Notes: generated by a model from the letters alone, not told the origin. Positions 47,491 through 56,934 are shown, numbered from the stretch's first letter. The stretch: 64,000 nt of DNA from Azospirillum agricola (GCF_017876095.1 NZ_JAGINM010000010.1:1-64000); one strand, 5' to 3'. Numbers and translations: made by a program.

Positions 47491-47685
47491 ATGGAGGCTC
47501 ACACCCAACGCTACGAGGCCCGTCGTCACGCCGGCGACGACGCCTGGTCGGTCATCGACCAGAGGACGGGCGGCTGCGCCGTCGTCGGCGCGCTGTGCTT
47601 CGACGGGCTCTCGCGCGATCAGGCGCAACGCTTCGCCGAGACGCTGAACCAGAGCGGGCGCTTCTTCGACGATCGCGAGGGATAG
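47491..47685 (+). CDS. Small conserved-type hypothetical protein
   Basis: 64 residues from ATG 47491 with GGAGA upstream. It reads as a compact soluble domain (MEAHTQRYEARRHAGDDAW, then VVGALCFDGLSRDQAQRFAETLNQ) without signal peptide or membrane helix. It lies between norR and the convergent E1-like gene. Not recognised; composition is protein-like rather than a chance frame. Confidence 0.6.
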   Translation: MEAHTQRYEARRHAGDDAWSVIDQRTGGCAVVGALCFDGLSRDQAQRFAETLNQSGRFFDDREG

Positions 47686-47718
47686 CGCGGCGGACGCCGC
47701 GCCACCCGCGACGCGTCC

Positions 47719-50157
47719 TCACACGGCCCGCAGATGCCGCACCGGACGGCCCGGCGACAGCGCCTCGGCCGCCCGCGCGATGCCTTGCGCGTCGATGCCG
47801 AAATGGCGGTGCAGGTCGGCGATCGTCCCGGTCTGGCCGAAATGCTCCACCCCCAGCGCCCGCGTGCGGTGCCCGGCGACCGAGCCGAGCCAGCCCAGCG
47901 TCGCCGGATGGCCGTCCACCACCGTGACCAGCGCGCAGTGCGGCGGCAGCCCGTCCAGCAGCCGCTCGATGTGGGAGCGCGCGTGGCCGAGGCCGCGTTC
48001 ACGCGCCCGCTGCGCGGCGCTCCACCCCGCCTGCAACCGGTCGGCGGAGGTGACGGCGAGCAGCCCGACGTCGCGCCGGTCCTCGCCCAGCATGCCGACC
48101 GCCTCGATCGCGCCGGGCGCCACCGCGCCGGTGTAGGCGACCACCACCTGGGCGTTCGGCCCCGGCCGCCGCAGCCAGTAGGCGCCGTCGACGATGTCGC
48201 GCTCCAGCCCCTCGTCGATGGTCCGGGACGGCTGTTCCAGCGCGCGCGAGGACAGGCGCAGATAGACCGAGCCGCCGGTCTCGTCGCGCAGCCAGTTGCG
48301 CTCGTTCGGCTCTCCGGAACCGTCGCCCTTGGCGCCGTCGCGCTGCATGTAGTCGAAGGCCCAGCGCATCACCACCGCCAGCTCGTCGGCGAAGGCCGGC
48401 TCGAAATAGGCCAGCCCATCCTGCGCCATGCCGACCAGCGGGGTGGCGATCGACTGGTGGGCGCCGCCCTCCGGCGCCAGCGTCACCCCCGACGGCGTCG
48501 CCACCAGCAGGAAGCGGGCGTCCTGGTAGCAGGCGTAGTTCAACTGGTCGGCGCCGCGCATGATGAAGGGGTCGTAGACGGTGCCGATCGGCAGCAGCCG
48601 CTCGCCGAACAGCGAATGCGACAGGCCCAGCGCCGACAGCAGGATGAACAGGTTGGATTCGGCGATGCCCAGCTCCATGTGCTGGCCCGTCGGCGAGAAC
48701 TGCCAATTGTAGGTGGAGGGGATGCGCTCCTTGCGGAACAGGTCGGCCATTTCGCTCTTGGCGAACAGGCCGCGCCGGTTGACCCAGGCGCCGAGGTTGG
48801 TGGAGACCGTCACGTCGGGTGCGGTGGTGACGATGCGCTCGGCCAGATCGGAGCGCTCGCGCCCCAGCTCGTTGAGGATCAGGCCGAAGGCGGCCTGGGT
48901 CGACAGGCTCTTCTGCGCCGGCACCGGCAGCGCCGCGGGCACCGGCACGGGCGGTGCCGCGTAGCGCCGCCGGCCCTTCCGCGCGAAGGGGACCCGCGCC
49001 AGGAAGGAGTCCAGCGTCGCCGCCGGCAGGGCGGCGCCCTCGAAGCGGTCCCACTCGTGGCCGGGGCGGATGCCCTGGGCGTCGCGGAAGCCGTCCATCT
49101 GGGCGGGGGTCAGCAGGCCGGAATGGTTGTCCTTGTGACCGGCCAGCGGCAGCCCGGCGCCCTTGATGGTGTAGGCGATGAAGCAGACCGGCCGGTCGTG
49201 CGTCCGCGCCTGCTCGAAAGCGTCGAGCAGCGACGGCAGGTCGTGGCCGCCGAGATTGCCCATCAGCGCCGCCAGTTCCGCGTCGCTGCGGCTCTCGATC
49301 AGCCGGGTGACGGGCCCCTGGTCGCCGAGATCGTCCAGCAGCCGGCGGCGCCAGACCGCCCCGCCCTGGGCCGCGCCCTGGTAGGTCAGCGCCGAATAGA
49401 GCTGGTTCGGGCAGCGGTCGATCCACGCGCGCAGCCGCTCGCCGCCCGGTTCCCGGAAGGCCGCCTGCATCAGCGTGCCGTATTTCAGGATCACCACGTC
49501 CCAGCCGAAGGCGCGGAAGATGTTCTCCAGCCGCTCCCACAGCCCCTCGCGGATCACCGCGTCGAGGCTCTGGCGGTTGTAGTCGACGATCCACCATGTG
49601 TTGCGCAGCCCGTGCTTCCAGCCCTCCAGCAGGGCCTCGAAGATGTTGCCCTCGTCCATCTCGGCGTCGCCGACCAGCGAGACCATGCGGCCCTCGGGCA
49701 GATCCTTCGCCCAGCCCTTGGCCTTCAGGTAGTCCTGGGTCAGCGAGGCGAACAAGGTCTGCGCCACCCCCAGCCCGACCGAGCCGGTGGAGAAATCGAC
49801 GTCGTCGATGTCCTTGGTGCGCGACGGGTAGGATTGCGCGCCCTGGTAGCCGCGGAAACTCTCCAGCTTCTCGCGGGTCTGGTTGCCCAGCAGATACTGG
49901 ATGGCGTGGAAGTTCGGGCTGGCGTGCGGCTTCACCGCGACGCGGTCCTCCGGGCGCAGCACGGCGAAATAGAGCGCCGTCATGATCGCCGCCAGCGAGG
50001 CCGAGGACGCCTGGTGCCCGCCGATCTTCAGCCCGTCCAGGTTCGGGCGTAGGTGGTTGGCGTTGTGGATGGTCCAGGACGCGAGCCAGAGAACCTTGCG
50101 CTCCAGCTCGCGCAGGCAGGCGAGGTCGTCGGCACGGTTCGGAACGGTCGCGGTCAT
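47719..50157 (-). CDS. AceE/MdeB-like homodimeric 2-oxoacid dehydrogenase E1 (transketolase-like)
   Basis: 812 residues. The TPP site is in VSLVGDAEMDEGNIFEAL ... WWIVDYNRQSLD; the N-terminal half has ANHLRPNLDGLKIGGHQASSASLAAIMTALYF, and the central pyrimidine domain GQHMELGIAESNLFILLSALGLS. This is the homodimeric E1 family (pyruvate dehydrogenase AceE), but about 75 residues shorter than AceE and without E2/E3 genes. The arrangement with a divergent Lrp gene recalls the Pseudomonas MdeB-MdeR pair for 2-oxobutyrate from methionine, though no methionine gamma-lyase gene is in the window. ATG 50157 is preceded by GAGAGGGTGA. Confidence 0.8.
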   Translation of the reverse strand: MTATVPNRADDLACLRELERKVLWLASWTIHNANHLRPNLDGLKIGGHQASSASLAAIMTALYFAVLRPEDRVAVKPHASPNFHAIQYLLGNQTREKLESFRGYQGAQSYPSRTKDIDDVDFSTGSVGLGVAQTLFASLTQDYLKAKGWAKDLPEGRMVSLVGDAEMDEGNIFEALLEGWKHGLRNTWWIVDYNRQSLDAVIREGLWERLENIFRAFGWDVVILKYGTLMQAAFREPGGERLRAWIDRCPNQLYSALTYQGAAQGGAVWRRRLLDDLGDQGPVTRLIESRSDAELAALMGNLGGHDLPSLLDAFEQARTHDRPVCFIAYTIKGAGLPLAGHKDNHSGLLTPAQMDGFRDAQGIRPGHEWDRFEGAALPAATLDSFLARVPFARKGRRRYAAPPVPVPAALPVPAQKSLSTQAAFGLILNELGRERSDLAERIVTTAPDVTVSTNLGAWVNRRGLFAKSEMADLFRKERIPSTYNWQFSPTGQHMELGIAESNLFILLSALGLSHSLFGERLLPIGTVYDPFIMRGADQLNYACYQDARFLLVATPSGVTLAPEGGAHQSIATPLVGMAQDGLAYFEPAFADELAVVMRWAFDYMQRDGAKGDGSGEPNERNWLRDETGGSVYLRLSSRALEQPSRTIDEGLERDIVDGAYWLRRPGPNAQVVVAYTGAVAPGAIEAVGMLGEDRRDVGLLAVTSADRLQAGWSAAQRARERGLGHARSHIERLLDGLPPHCALVTVVDGHPATLGWLGSVAGHRTRALGVEHFGQTGTIADLHRHFGIDAQGIARAAEALSPGRPVRHLRAV

Positions 50158-50296
50158 GGCGTCACCCTCTCGTGGGGCAGGCGGTTGATGATGGAAAAAG
50201 CCTATCATCGGCGGCCGGGCAGGTGCTTGCGAACTGGCGGTAGGACCGCGATCGCTTTAGCATCGGATTGCGCCGCAACCGGGGAAACGGCATCCG

Positions 50297-50779
50297 ATGC
50301 CAAAGATCAGACTCGACCGGATCGACCGCAGGATTCTCGCCCTGCTCCAGGAGGACGGACGCCAGCACAACAACGATCTGGCCGGGCGGGTCGGCCTGTC
50401 GCCCTCGCCCTGCCTGCGCCGGGTCAAGGCGCTGGAGGAGGCCGGGGTGATCGGCCGCTACGTGGCGCTGGTCGATCCGGCCTCGGTCGATCTTCCGGTC
50501 AACGTCTTTGTGAACGTCAGCCTGGATCGTCAGGTCGAGGACCGGCTCGATTCCTTCGAGGCCGCCGTGATGGAGCGGCCCGAGGTGCTGGAATGCTACC
50601 TGATGACCGGGGACGCCGATTACCTGCTGCGCGTCGTCGTGCCCGATCTGGCGAGCTACGAGCGTTTCCTGAAGGATCACCTGACCCGCATCCCCGGCGT
50701 CGCCAGCATCCGCTCGGGCTTCGCCCTGAAGCAGGTGCGCTACCGCACCGCCCTGCCGCTCGGCCATCTGACGGATTGA
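50297..50779 (+). CDS. Lrp/AsnC family transcriptional regulator
   Basis: 160 residues. HTH at 5-60 (LDRIDRRILALLQEDGRQHNNDLAGRVGLSPSPCLRRVKALEEAGVIGRYVALVD) and RAM effector domain at 70-150 (ECYLMTGDADYLLRVVVPDLASYERFLKDHLTRIPGVASIRSGFALKQVR). The C-terminal KQVRYRTALPL is typical. Divergent from the E1-like gene across 139 bp, so it likely senses an amino acid and controls that gene. Confidence 0.9.
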   Translation: MPKIRLDRIDRRILALLQEDGRQHNNDLAGRVGLSPSPCLRRVKALEEAGVIGRYVALVDPASVDLPVNVFVNVSLDRQVEDRLDSFEAAVMERPEVLECYLMTGDADYLLRVVVPDLASYERFLKDHLTRIPGVASIRSGFALKQVRYRTALPLGHLTD

Positions 50780-50793
50780 GCGACGCGGGCTGG

Positions 50794-50835
50794 ACTTGGC
50801 CGGCCGAACTTGGCCGACCGAACTTGGCCGGCCGG
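50794..50835. repeat. Three 14-bp tandem repeats
   Basis: ACTTGGCCGGCCGA, ACTTGGCCGACCGA and ACTTGGCCGGCCGG follow each other directly, 15 bp past the Lrp stop. Each holds GGCC palindromes. No coding role seen; the stretch 50836-50943 holds nothing else I recognise. Confidence 0.75.
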
Positions 50836-50943
50836 GCGCGCGGCGCAGATCTGGCCTGCGGGGCCGGGAGGGGGTGGGGCGGTGGACCCAGGCGCCCTCC
50901 GCTCCCAACTCTCCCCCAACGCCCCCTTTTCGCGGACCCCGCC

Positions 50944-51939
50944 ATGATTCCCTATTCCGTCCTCGACCTCAGCCCGATCGTCCAGGGGGCGACGGCCGCC
51001 GATTCCTTCCGCAACACGCTGGACCTCGCGCGGCACGCCGAGCGCTGGGGCTACAAGCGTTACTGGCTGGCCGAGCACCACAACATGCCGGGCATCGCCA
51101 GCGCCGCCACCGCCGTGGTGATCGGACACGTCGCCGCCGGCACCTCGACCATCCGCGTCGGCTCGGGCGGGGTGATGCTGCCCAACCACGCGCCGCTGGT
51201 GATCGCCGAGCAGTTCGGCACGCTGGCCTCGCTGTTTCCGGGGCGCATCGACCTCGGGCTCGGCCGGGCGCCGGGAACCGACATGATGACCGCCCGCGCG
51301 CTGCGCCGCGACATGGGCGACAGCGCCGACCGCTTCCCCCAGGACGTCGTCGAACTCCAGATGTATTTCGAGGAGGCGGAGCCCAACCAGCGCATCCGCG
51401 CCGTGCCGGGGGCCGGCCTGTCGGTGCCGATCTGGCTTCTGGGCTCCAGCCTGTTCAGCGCGCAGCTCGCCGCGATGATGGGGCTGCCCTTCGCCTTCGC
51501 CTCGCATTTCGCGCCGGACCTGCTGATGGAGGCGCTGGCCATCTACCGCGCCCGCTTCGAACCGTCGGCCGCGCTCGCCAAGCCGCACGCGATGGTCGCC
51601 GTCAACCTGTTCGCCGCCGACAGCGACGCCGAGGGCCGGCGCATCTTCACCTCGGCCCAGCAGCAGTTCGCCAAGCTGCGGCGCGGCACGCCGGGGCCGC
51701 TGCCCGCCCCCATCGACGACATCGACGCCTTCTGGGGGCCGGGCGAGCAGGCGATGGTCGAGCGGGCGCTCGCCGTCTCCGCCGTCGGCTCGCCGGACAC
51801 GGTGGCGGAGCGTCTGGCCGAGATCATCCGCGTCACCCAGCCCGACGAGCTGATCCTCGCCGGCCAGATCTTCGACCACGCCGCCCGGCTGCGCTCCTTC
51901 GAGATCGGCGCCGGGGTGATGGGACGGCTGGCCGGCTGA
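50944..51939 (+). CDS. LLM class flavin-dependent oxidoreductase (luciferase-like)
   Basis: 331-residue TIM-barrel monooxygenase of the bacterial luciferase family: MIPYSVLDLSPIVQG, RYWLAEHHNMPGIASAA, IRVGSGGVMLPNHAPLVIAEQFGTLASLFPGRIDLGLGRAPGTD, and SAVGSPDTVAERLAEI at the end. This subgroup (YhbW/MsnO8-like) uses FMNH2 supplied by a separate reductase; the substrate is unknown. It may follow the Lrp gene in transcription but has 164 bp of upstream DNA. Confidence 0.9.
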   Translation: MIPYSVLDLSPIVQGATAADSFRNTLDLARHAERWGYKRYWLAEHHNMPGIASAATAVVIGHVAAGTSTIRVGSGGVMLPNHAPLVIAEQFGTLASLFPGRIDLGLGRAPGTDMMTARALRRDMGDSADRFPQDVVELQMYFEEAEPNQRIRAVPGAGLSVPIWLLGSSLFSAQLAAMMGLPFAFASHFAPDLLMEALAIYRARFEPSAALAKPHAMVAVNLFAADSDAEGRRIFTSAQQQFAKLRRGTPGPLPAPIDDIDAFWGPGEQAMVERALAVSAVGSPDTVAERLAEIIRVTQPDELILAGQIFDHAARLRSFEIGAGVMGRLAG

Positions 51940-52003
51940 GGCTCTTGTCAGGCGCGCGCATGCCCCCACCTAGGCTTGGAGGAAGAACCCTGGGAGGACC
52001 CGC

Positions 52004-53167
52004 ATGCGCCGCATCGCCCGAACCGCCGCCCTCACGACCGCCCTGACCGTTCTCGGCCTGTCCCTCGCCGCCAGCCCGGCCGCGGCGGTCGACCAGGCCT
52101 TCCGGACGGAAAAGGCGACCGTTCAGGTCACGACGGTCGCCGAGGGGCTGCGGCACCCCTGGGGGCTGGCCTTCCTGCCCGACGGGCGGATGCTGGTGAC
52201 GGAGAAGGAGGGCAACCTGCGCCTCGTCGGCGCCGACGGCAAGCGCTCCGAGCCCCTGCGCGGGGTGCCGAAGGAGGACGACCGCGGCCAGGGCGGGCTG
52301 CTCGACGTGGCGCTCGACCCGGATTTCGCCGGCAACCGCCTCGTCTATCTCAGCTTCTCCGAACCCGGTCCGGGCGGCAACTCCACCGCCGTCGCGCGCG
52401 GCGCGCTCAGCGCGGACGGCCGGTCGCTGGAGAGTGTCCGGGTGATCTTCTCGCAGAAGCCCAAGGTGGACAGCACCAAGCATTACGGGTCGCGGCTGGT
52501 CTTCGACCGCGCCGGGCATCTCTACATCACGCTGGGCGAGCGCTCCGACGAACAGTTCCGCACCCAGGCGCAGGATCTGAACTCGCATCTCGGCAAGCTC
52601 ATCCGCGTCAACCGCGACGGCAGCGTCCCGGCCGACAACCCCTTCGTGAACCGTCCGGGCGCCTTGCCGGAGATCTGGTCCTACGGGCACCGCAACGCCC
52701 AGGGGGCGGCGCTCCACCCGCAGACCGGCGCGCTGTGGCTGAACGAGCACGGCCCGCGCGGCGGCGACGAGATCAACGTGCCGGAGGCCGGGAAGAACTA
52801 CGGCTGGCCGGAGGTGTCGAACGGCGTGAACTACAACGGCACCCCGGTCGGCACCGGCAAGAAGAGCGCCCCCGGCATGGAGGATCCCCGCTACCAGTGG
52901 ACGCCGGTGATCGGCGCCTCGGGCATGGCCTTCTACACGGCCGACGCCGTTCCGGGCTGGAAGGGCAGCCTGTTCAACGGCGGGCTGGCCTCCCAGGAGC
53001 TGGTGCGGCTGGAGCTGGACGGCACGCGGGTGACGCACGAGGAGCGGCTGTTCCGGTCGCTCGGCAAGCGCATCCGCGACGTCCGGCAGGGACCGGACGG
53101 CGCGCTCTACCTGCTGACCGACGAGAGGCGCGGCGAGATCCTGCGCGTCGCCGCCGCGAAACCCTGA
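52004..53167 (+). CDS. PQQ-dependent sugar dehydrogenase (soluble GDH / YliI family)
   Basis: 387 residues with a Sec signal peptide (about 1-27, ending AASPAAAVDQ), so periplasmic. Beta-propeller motifs: VAEGLRHPWGLAFLPDGRMLVTEKEGNLRLV, GGLLDVALDPDFAGNRLVYLSFSE, LVFDRAGHLYITLGERSDE, SYGHRNAQGAALHPQTGALWLNEHGPRGGDEINVPEAGKNYGWP. These are hallmarks of Asd/YliI-type aldose dehydrogenases using PQQ. GGGAGGA stands 6 bases before the ATG. Oxidises glucose or other aldoses to lactones. Confidence 0.9.
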   Translation: MRRIARTAALTTALTVLGLSLAASPAAAVDQAFRTEKATVQVTTVAEGLRHPWGLAFLPDGRMLVTEKEGNLRLVGADGKRSEPLRGVPKEDDRGQGGLLDVALDPDFAGNRLVYLSFSEPGPGGNSTAVARGALSADGRSLESVRVIFSQKPKVDSTKHYGSRLVFDRAGHLYITLGERSDEQFRTQAQDLNSHLGKLIRVNRDGSVPADNPFVNRPGALPEIWSYGHRNAQGAALHPQTGALWLNEHGPRGGDEINVPEAGKNYGWPEVSNGVNYNGTPVGTGKKSAPGMEDPRYQWTPVIGASGMAFYTADAVPGWKGSLFNGGLASQELVRLELDGTRVTHEERLFRSLGKRIRDVRQGPDGALYLLTDERRGEILRVAAAKP

Positions 53168-53204
53168 CCGGCGGCCGGCTGCGGCGCTCGGCTGCGGCGT
53201 TCCG

Positions 53205-54257
53205 TCAGCCGGCGGTGACGCGGCGGCAGCGCCGCTTCAGCAGGGCCACGGCCTCCGCCGTCTGGCCTTCCTCCAGCGAGAACAGCCGGTCGTCGAGCAG
53301 CCGCCCCTCGGAATCGAAGGCGCGGACATGCAGGCCGGCGACCGTGTCGGACACGCTGGCGTCGACGACGCCGTCGACGGTCTCGTTGCTGGCGACGTCG
53401 AGGAAATCGGCCACCTCGTCCAGCGCGCCGTCGCCCTGCCACGCCTCGTCGGCGGTGAAGTCGAGCAGGTCGGTCAGGCCGCCGATCGGCTCGCAGCGGC
53501 GCACGCGCGGATCGGCGGCCTTCACCGCGTCCGAGAAGGCGGCCATCGCCTCCTTGATGCGCAGCTCCTCGGCCGGGTCGATCTCCGGCTCGTCGTCGTC
53601 GCCGAGGCCGAGCTTCAGCGGGTCCGGCTGCGCGTCGTTGGCGGCGGCGATGGCGTCGTCGCTCTCCTCGACCAGACCGACCACGGCGACGAAACGCGGG
53701 CCGGGCTGCTCGGCGTCGGGCTGGGCGGGCGCCAGCAGATCCTGCTTGCGGACGAAGGCGGCGGCCTCGTCGGTGGAAGCCAGCAGCCGGTGCAGCAGGG
53801 TGCGGCGGTCGGCGGCCTCCAGATAGGCCAGCGGTTCCGGATCCAGCCACAGCGGCAGCAGCCTCGTGTCGGCGGCGGTCTCCAGCAGGCCGGAGGAATC
53901 GAGCCCGCGCTCGATGACCTCGACCGGCGGCGGCTCGGTCAGGTCGCCCTCGACCTCCACCGCCAGCCAGAACAGCGTCACCGTCGACGGGTCGCCGTAG
54001 CTGTCGGTGCGCTGGAGCGTCTCGGAGAAGGCGTCGACCTCGTCGATGAAGGCGTAGGATTCGTCCTCGCGCAGCTTGCCGATGGCGGCCTCGATCACCG
54101 GCTGGCGGCCCGAATCGAGAATCTCGTCGAGCAGCACGCCGAAGCGCTGGTCGTTGGCGCGCCACAGCCGGATCAGCCGGTCGGCCGGCGTTCCGGCGAA
54201 GGAGCCGCCCCGTCCGCCTTCCTTGCCGTTCGCCCCGTCTTTCCGTTTCGTCGCCAT
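53205..54257 (-). CDS. Acidic hypothetical protein
   Basis: 350 residues from ATG 54257 (MATKRKDGANGKEGG). Strongly acidic after a basic N-terminus, no signal peptide or membrane helix. Segments such as RLIRLWRANDQRFGVLLDEILDSGRQPVIEAAIGKLREDESYAFIDEVDAF suggest a helical cytoplasmic protein. No family recognised. Divergent from the 127-residue gene at 54429. Confidence 0.68.
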   Translation of the reverse strand: MATKRKDGANGKEGGRGGSFAGTPADRLIRLWRANDQRFGVLLDEILDSGRQPVIEAAIGKLREDESYAFIDEVDAFSETLQRTDSYGDPSTVTLFWLAVEVEGDLTEPPPVEVIERGLDSSGLLETAADTRLLPLWLDPEPLAYLEAADRRTLLHRLLASTDEAAAFVRKQDLLAPAQPDAEQPGPRFVAVVGLVEESDDAIAAANDAQPDPLKLGLGDDDEPEIDPAEELRIKEAMAAFSDAVKAADPRVRRCEPIGGLTDLLDFTADEAWQGDGALDEVADFLDVASNETVDGVVDASVSDTVAGLHVRAFDSEGRLLDDRLFSLEEGQTAEAVALLKRRCRRVTAG

Positions 54258-54428
54258 GATGAACCCCCGCGCGCTCGTTTCCGGCGACCATAGGAGCGGC
54301 GGGGCGCCCTGTCGACCGCCATCTGCGCGCCGGCGGGGCAGATCTCCCCGGATGATTTGACACACCCGCGCGGCCCCGCGACCGGCTTTATATAACAGCC
54401 GGGGGACCATCGGACGCGAAGGCGCGGG

Positions 54429-54812
54429 ATGAACGGGGAACAGGACGGCAAGGGACTCGACGCGCTGCTGCGGGCGGCGGAAACGCTGCCGCACGCGCCC
54501 GCCGACGCGTGGGAGCTCGACCTGTTCCGCATCGCCCTGCGCATCGCCCGCTCCACCGAGGCGCCGGTCGACCTCCAGCGCGCCGACCTCGCCTTCAAGG
54601 CGCTGCCCGACCGGCTGCGGCTGCCGCTGGCCGAACGCGCCGCCGTCATCGCCCGGCGCGCGGCCGAGCGCGCCGCCCGCCGGGAATCGGCGGAGCGTCC
54701 GGCCAGGCTGCTCGGCGTCCTGCGGCGTCGCCCGGCCCCGGTCTCCAGCGGATCGACGGCGAAGGAGCGGCTGTTGCGCGAGCTGGACCTCGACCCTCCG
54801 GCCGACCGCTAG
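54429..54812 (+). CDS. Hypothetical protein
   Basis: 127 residues, helical and Arg/Ala/Leu rich (LDALLRAAETLPHAPADAWELDLFRIALRIARSTEAP). No recognised motif, signal or membrane segment. Upstream of it 54383-54402 contains an AT-rich hairpin (CCGGCT/AGCCGG around TTATATAAC) that may be part of the divergent promoter region. Confidence 0.62.
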   Translation: MNGEQDGKGLDALLRAAETLPHAPADAWELDLFRIALRIARSTEAPVDLQRADLAFKALPDRLRLPLAERAAVIARRAAERAARRESAERPARLLGVLRRRPAPVSSGSTAKERLLRELDLDPPADR

Positions 54813-54916
54813 CCCTCTCCCCCATCCTTGAGCGAAGGTCACAGTCCCGGTGGTTTACCGGCCATCCCGAATGTGCAATCGTCCCCCCTCCAAATTGAGA
54901 GGGTGGTTGCAAAGAC

Positions 54917-56032
54917 ATGAGGGGCCCCATGCGTCGCGTGAAGCCACTGCTGGCCTGTGCCGTTCTGTCGGTCCTCTCCGCCTGCGCCAGCGGTGGCGGC
55001 AGCGGCGGTTCGCGGACCGCCACCCCGGCCGAGATCGACGCCTATGTGTCGGAAGCCTCCAAGCGCTTCGACATGCCCGAGCTGTGGATCCGCGAGGTCA
55101 TCCGCCAGGAGAGCGGCGGGCGCACCATGATGAACGGCCGCCCCATCGTCAGCAAGGCCGGCGCCATGGGCCTGATGCAGGTGATGCCCGCGACCTACGA
55201 GGAGTTGCGGCGCAAGCACGACCTCGGCTCCGACCCCTACGACCCGCACGACAACATCATCGCCGGCACCGCCTACCTGCGCGAGATGTACAACCTGTTC
55301 GGCGCGCCGGGCTTCCTCGGCGCCTACAATTGCGGGCCGGGCTGCTACGGCGACTATCTGGCCGGCAAGCGCAGCCTGCCCGGCGAGACGAAGCGCTACA
55401 TCGCCTCGGTCGGCCCGCGCCTGAACCGCACCCCGTCGCCGACCGGCGCCGACATCGTGCTGGTCAGCGCCCCCCAGGGCGGCGTTCCCCAGAGCAGCGA
55501 CAGCGGCACCGCCCCGCCGCCCTACGCGGTGTCCTCCTACAGCCCGCCGGCCTACACGCCACCTGCGGCCCCCTCCTACACGCCGCCTTCTGCTCCGGCC
55601 TACACGCCGCCTCCGGCGCCCTCCTACGCGCCGCCTCCGGCGGCGTCGCGACAGCCCATCGCGGTGGCCGCCCTGCCCGCCCCGATCGCCGCGCAGTCCG
55701 GCCCGGTGCGGGTGGTGGCGCCCGACACGGCGTTGCCCAACGCCCGTCCGACGCCGCCGTCGATGGGCGGCGGTTCCGGCGGCGGGGGCTGGACGGTCCA
55801 GCTCGGCGCCTTCAAGTCGCCGGAGGACAGCACGCGGGTGATCGACCGGGCCCGTCGCTCGATGCCCGGCGCCCTGGCGCGCACCCAGAAGATCGTCCAG
55901 CCGGTGGACACCCAGGGCGGGCCGCTCTACCGCGCCCGCCTGACCGGCCTGACCCAGCAGGACGCGGCCAGCGCCTGCAACGGTCTGGTCGGGCTCGGCA
56001 TGGCCTGCTTCGTGGTGGCGCCGGGGGCGTGA
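54917..56032 (+). CDS. Lytic transglycosylase lipoprotein with SPOR domain
   Basis: 371 residues. Signal peptide with lipobox LSAC (lipidated Cys about residue 22). SLT domain (about 35-155): WIREVIRQESGGRTMMNGRPIVSKAGAMGLMQVMPATYEELR with the catalytic Glu in RQESGG, then NIIAGTAYLREMY and GAYNCGPG. A Pro/Tyr/Ala repeat linker (PPAYTPP / APSYTPP type, about 195-240) spans periplasmic space. The SPOR domain (about 290-370, GGWTVQLGAFKSPEDSTRVI) binds denuded septal peptidoglycan. Cleaves peptidoglycan glycan strands, probably at the division site. Confidence 0.9.
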   Translation: MRGPMRRVKPLLACAVLSVLSACASGGGSGGSRTATPAEIDAYVSEASKRFDMPELWIREVIRQESGGRTMMNGRPIVSKAGAMGLMQVMPATYEELRRKHDLGSDPYDPHDNIIAGTAYLREMYNLFGAPGFLGAYNCGPGCYGDYLAGKRSLPGETKRYIASVGPRLNRTPSPTGADIVLVSAPQGGVPQSSDSGTAPPPYAVSSYSPPAYTPPAAPSYTPPSAPAYTPPPAPSYAPPPAASRQPIAVAALPAPIAAQSGPVRVVAPDTALPNARPTPPSMGGGSGGGGWTVQLGAFKSPEDSTRVIDRARRSMPGALARTQKIVQPVDTQGGPLYRARLTGLTQQDAASACNGLVGLGMACFVVAPGA

Positions 56033-56048
56033 TGGGAAGGGGCGGCGC

Positions 56049-56846
56049 TCAGCCGTTGTCGCGGAAGGCGGGGTAGAGCGTCATCCCGCCATCCACCGTC
56101 AGCGTCGCGCCGACCAGATAGTCCGCCATGTCCGACGCCAGGAACAGGGCCGCCCGCGCCACGTCCAGCGGATCGCCGACCCGGCCGTAGGGGATGAGGT
56201 CGAGCAGAGTCTTCTCCGCCGCCCCGGTCGTCGCCTTCTCGTTGATCGGCGTGCGGATGGCGCCGGGGGCGAGGCCGTTGACCCGGATGCGCTCGCCCGC
56301 GACCTCCTGCGCGAGGCTGCGCATCAGCAGGGCGACGCCGCCCTTGGACGCCGCGTAGTTGGCGTGCCCGGCCCAGGGGATGGTCTCGTGGACCGAGCTC
56401 ATGCACAGGATCTTGCCGATGGCGCGCGACACGCCGCGGTCGCCCTGGGCGCGGAAGCGGCGGATCGCCGCGCGGGCGCAGAGGAACTGGCCGGTCAGGT
56501 TGACGTCGATCACCGTCCGCCAGTCGGACAGCGCCATCGACCCGATGGGGGCGTCCTTCTGCAACCCGGAATTGGCGACCAGGATGTCCACCGCGCCGAA
56601 GGCCGCGACGGCCTGATCGAACAGCCGCTCCACCGCCGCCTCGTCCGCCACGTCGCCGCCGATGGCGACGGCCCGGCCGCCGTCCCCCTCGATCCGGCGG
56701 ACCAGATCGGCGGCCCGCCCGGCCCCGGAGTGGTAGTTCACGACCACGGCGGCGCCCGCCTTGGCGAACAGCCGGGCGATGGCCTCGCCCAAACCGGAAC
56801 TGGCGCCGGTGACCAGCGCCACCTGCCCGTCGAGCCTGCATTCCAT
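56049..56846 (-). CDS. SDR family oxidoreductase (glucose 1-dehydrogenase-like)
   Basis: 265 residues from ATG 56846 with GGAGG 7 bases upstream. TGASSGLGEAIARLFAKAGA at the nucleotide site, NSG for the NNAG motif, catalytic Ser in MSSVHETIPWAGHANYAASKGG with YxxxK, and APGAIRTPIN. The overall pattern is that of glucose 1-dehydrogenases and relatives using NAD(P). Convergent with the transglycosylase gene by 16 bp. Its substrate is unproven. Confidence 0.85.
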   Translation of the reverse strand: MECRLDGQVALVTGASSGLGEAIARLFAKAGAAVVVNYHSGAGRAADLVRRIEGDGGRAVAIGGDVADEAAVERLFDQAVAAFGAVDILVANSGLQKDAPIGSMALSDWRTVIDVNLTGQFLCARAAIRRFRAQGDRGVSRAIGKILCMSSVHETIPWAGHANYAASKGGVALLMRSLAQEVAGERIRVNGLAPGAIRTPINEKATTGAAEKTLLDLIPYGRVGDPLDVARAALFLASDMADYLVGATLTVDGGMTLYPAFRDNG

Positions 56847-56934
56847 CGCCCATCCTCCACCGCCGGCCACGCTTGGCAGAAGCCCAACAGCGCGTGGCCC
56901 GGCGGTGTTCCGGGCGCCGGATCGGAGGCCGGGG

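Noticed and set aside
54357..54396. TTGACA and TATAAC upstream of the 127-residue gene
   Set aside because: The boxes are 28 bp apart, far from the 16-18 bp needed.
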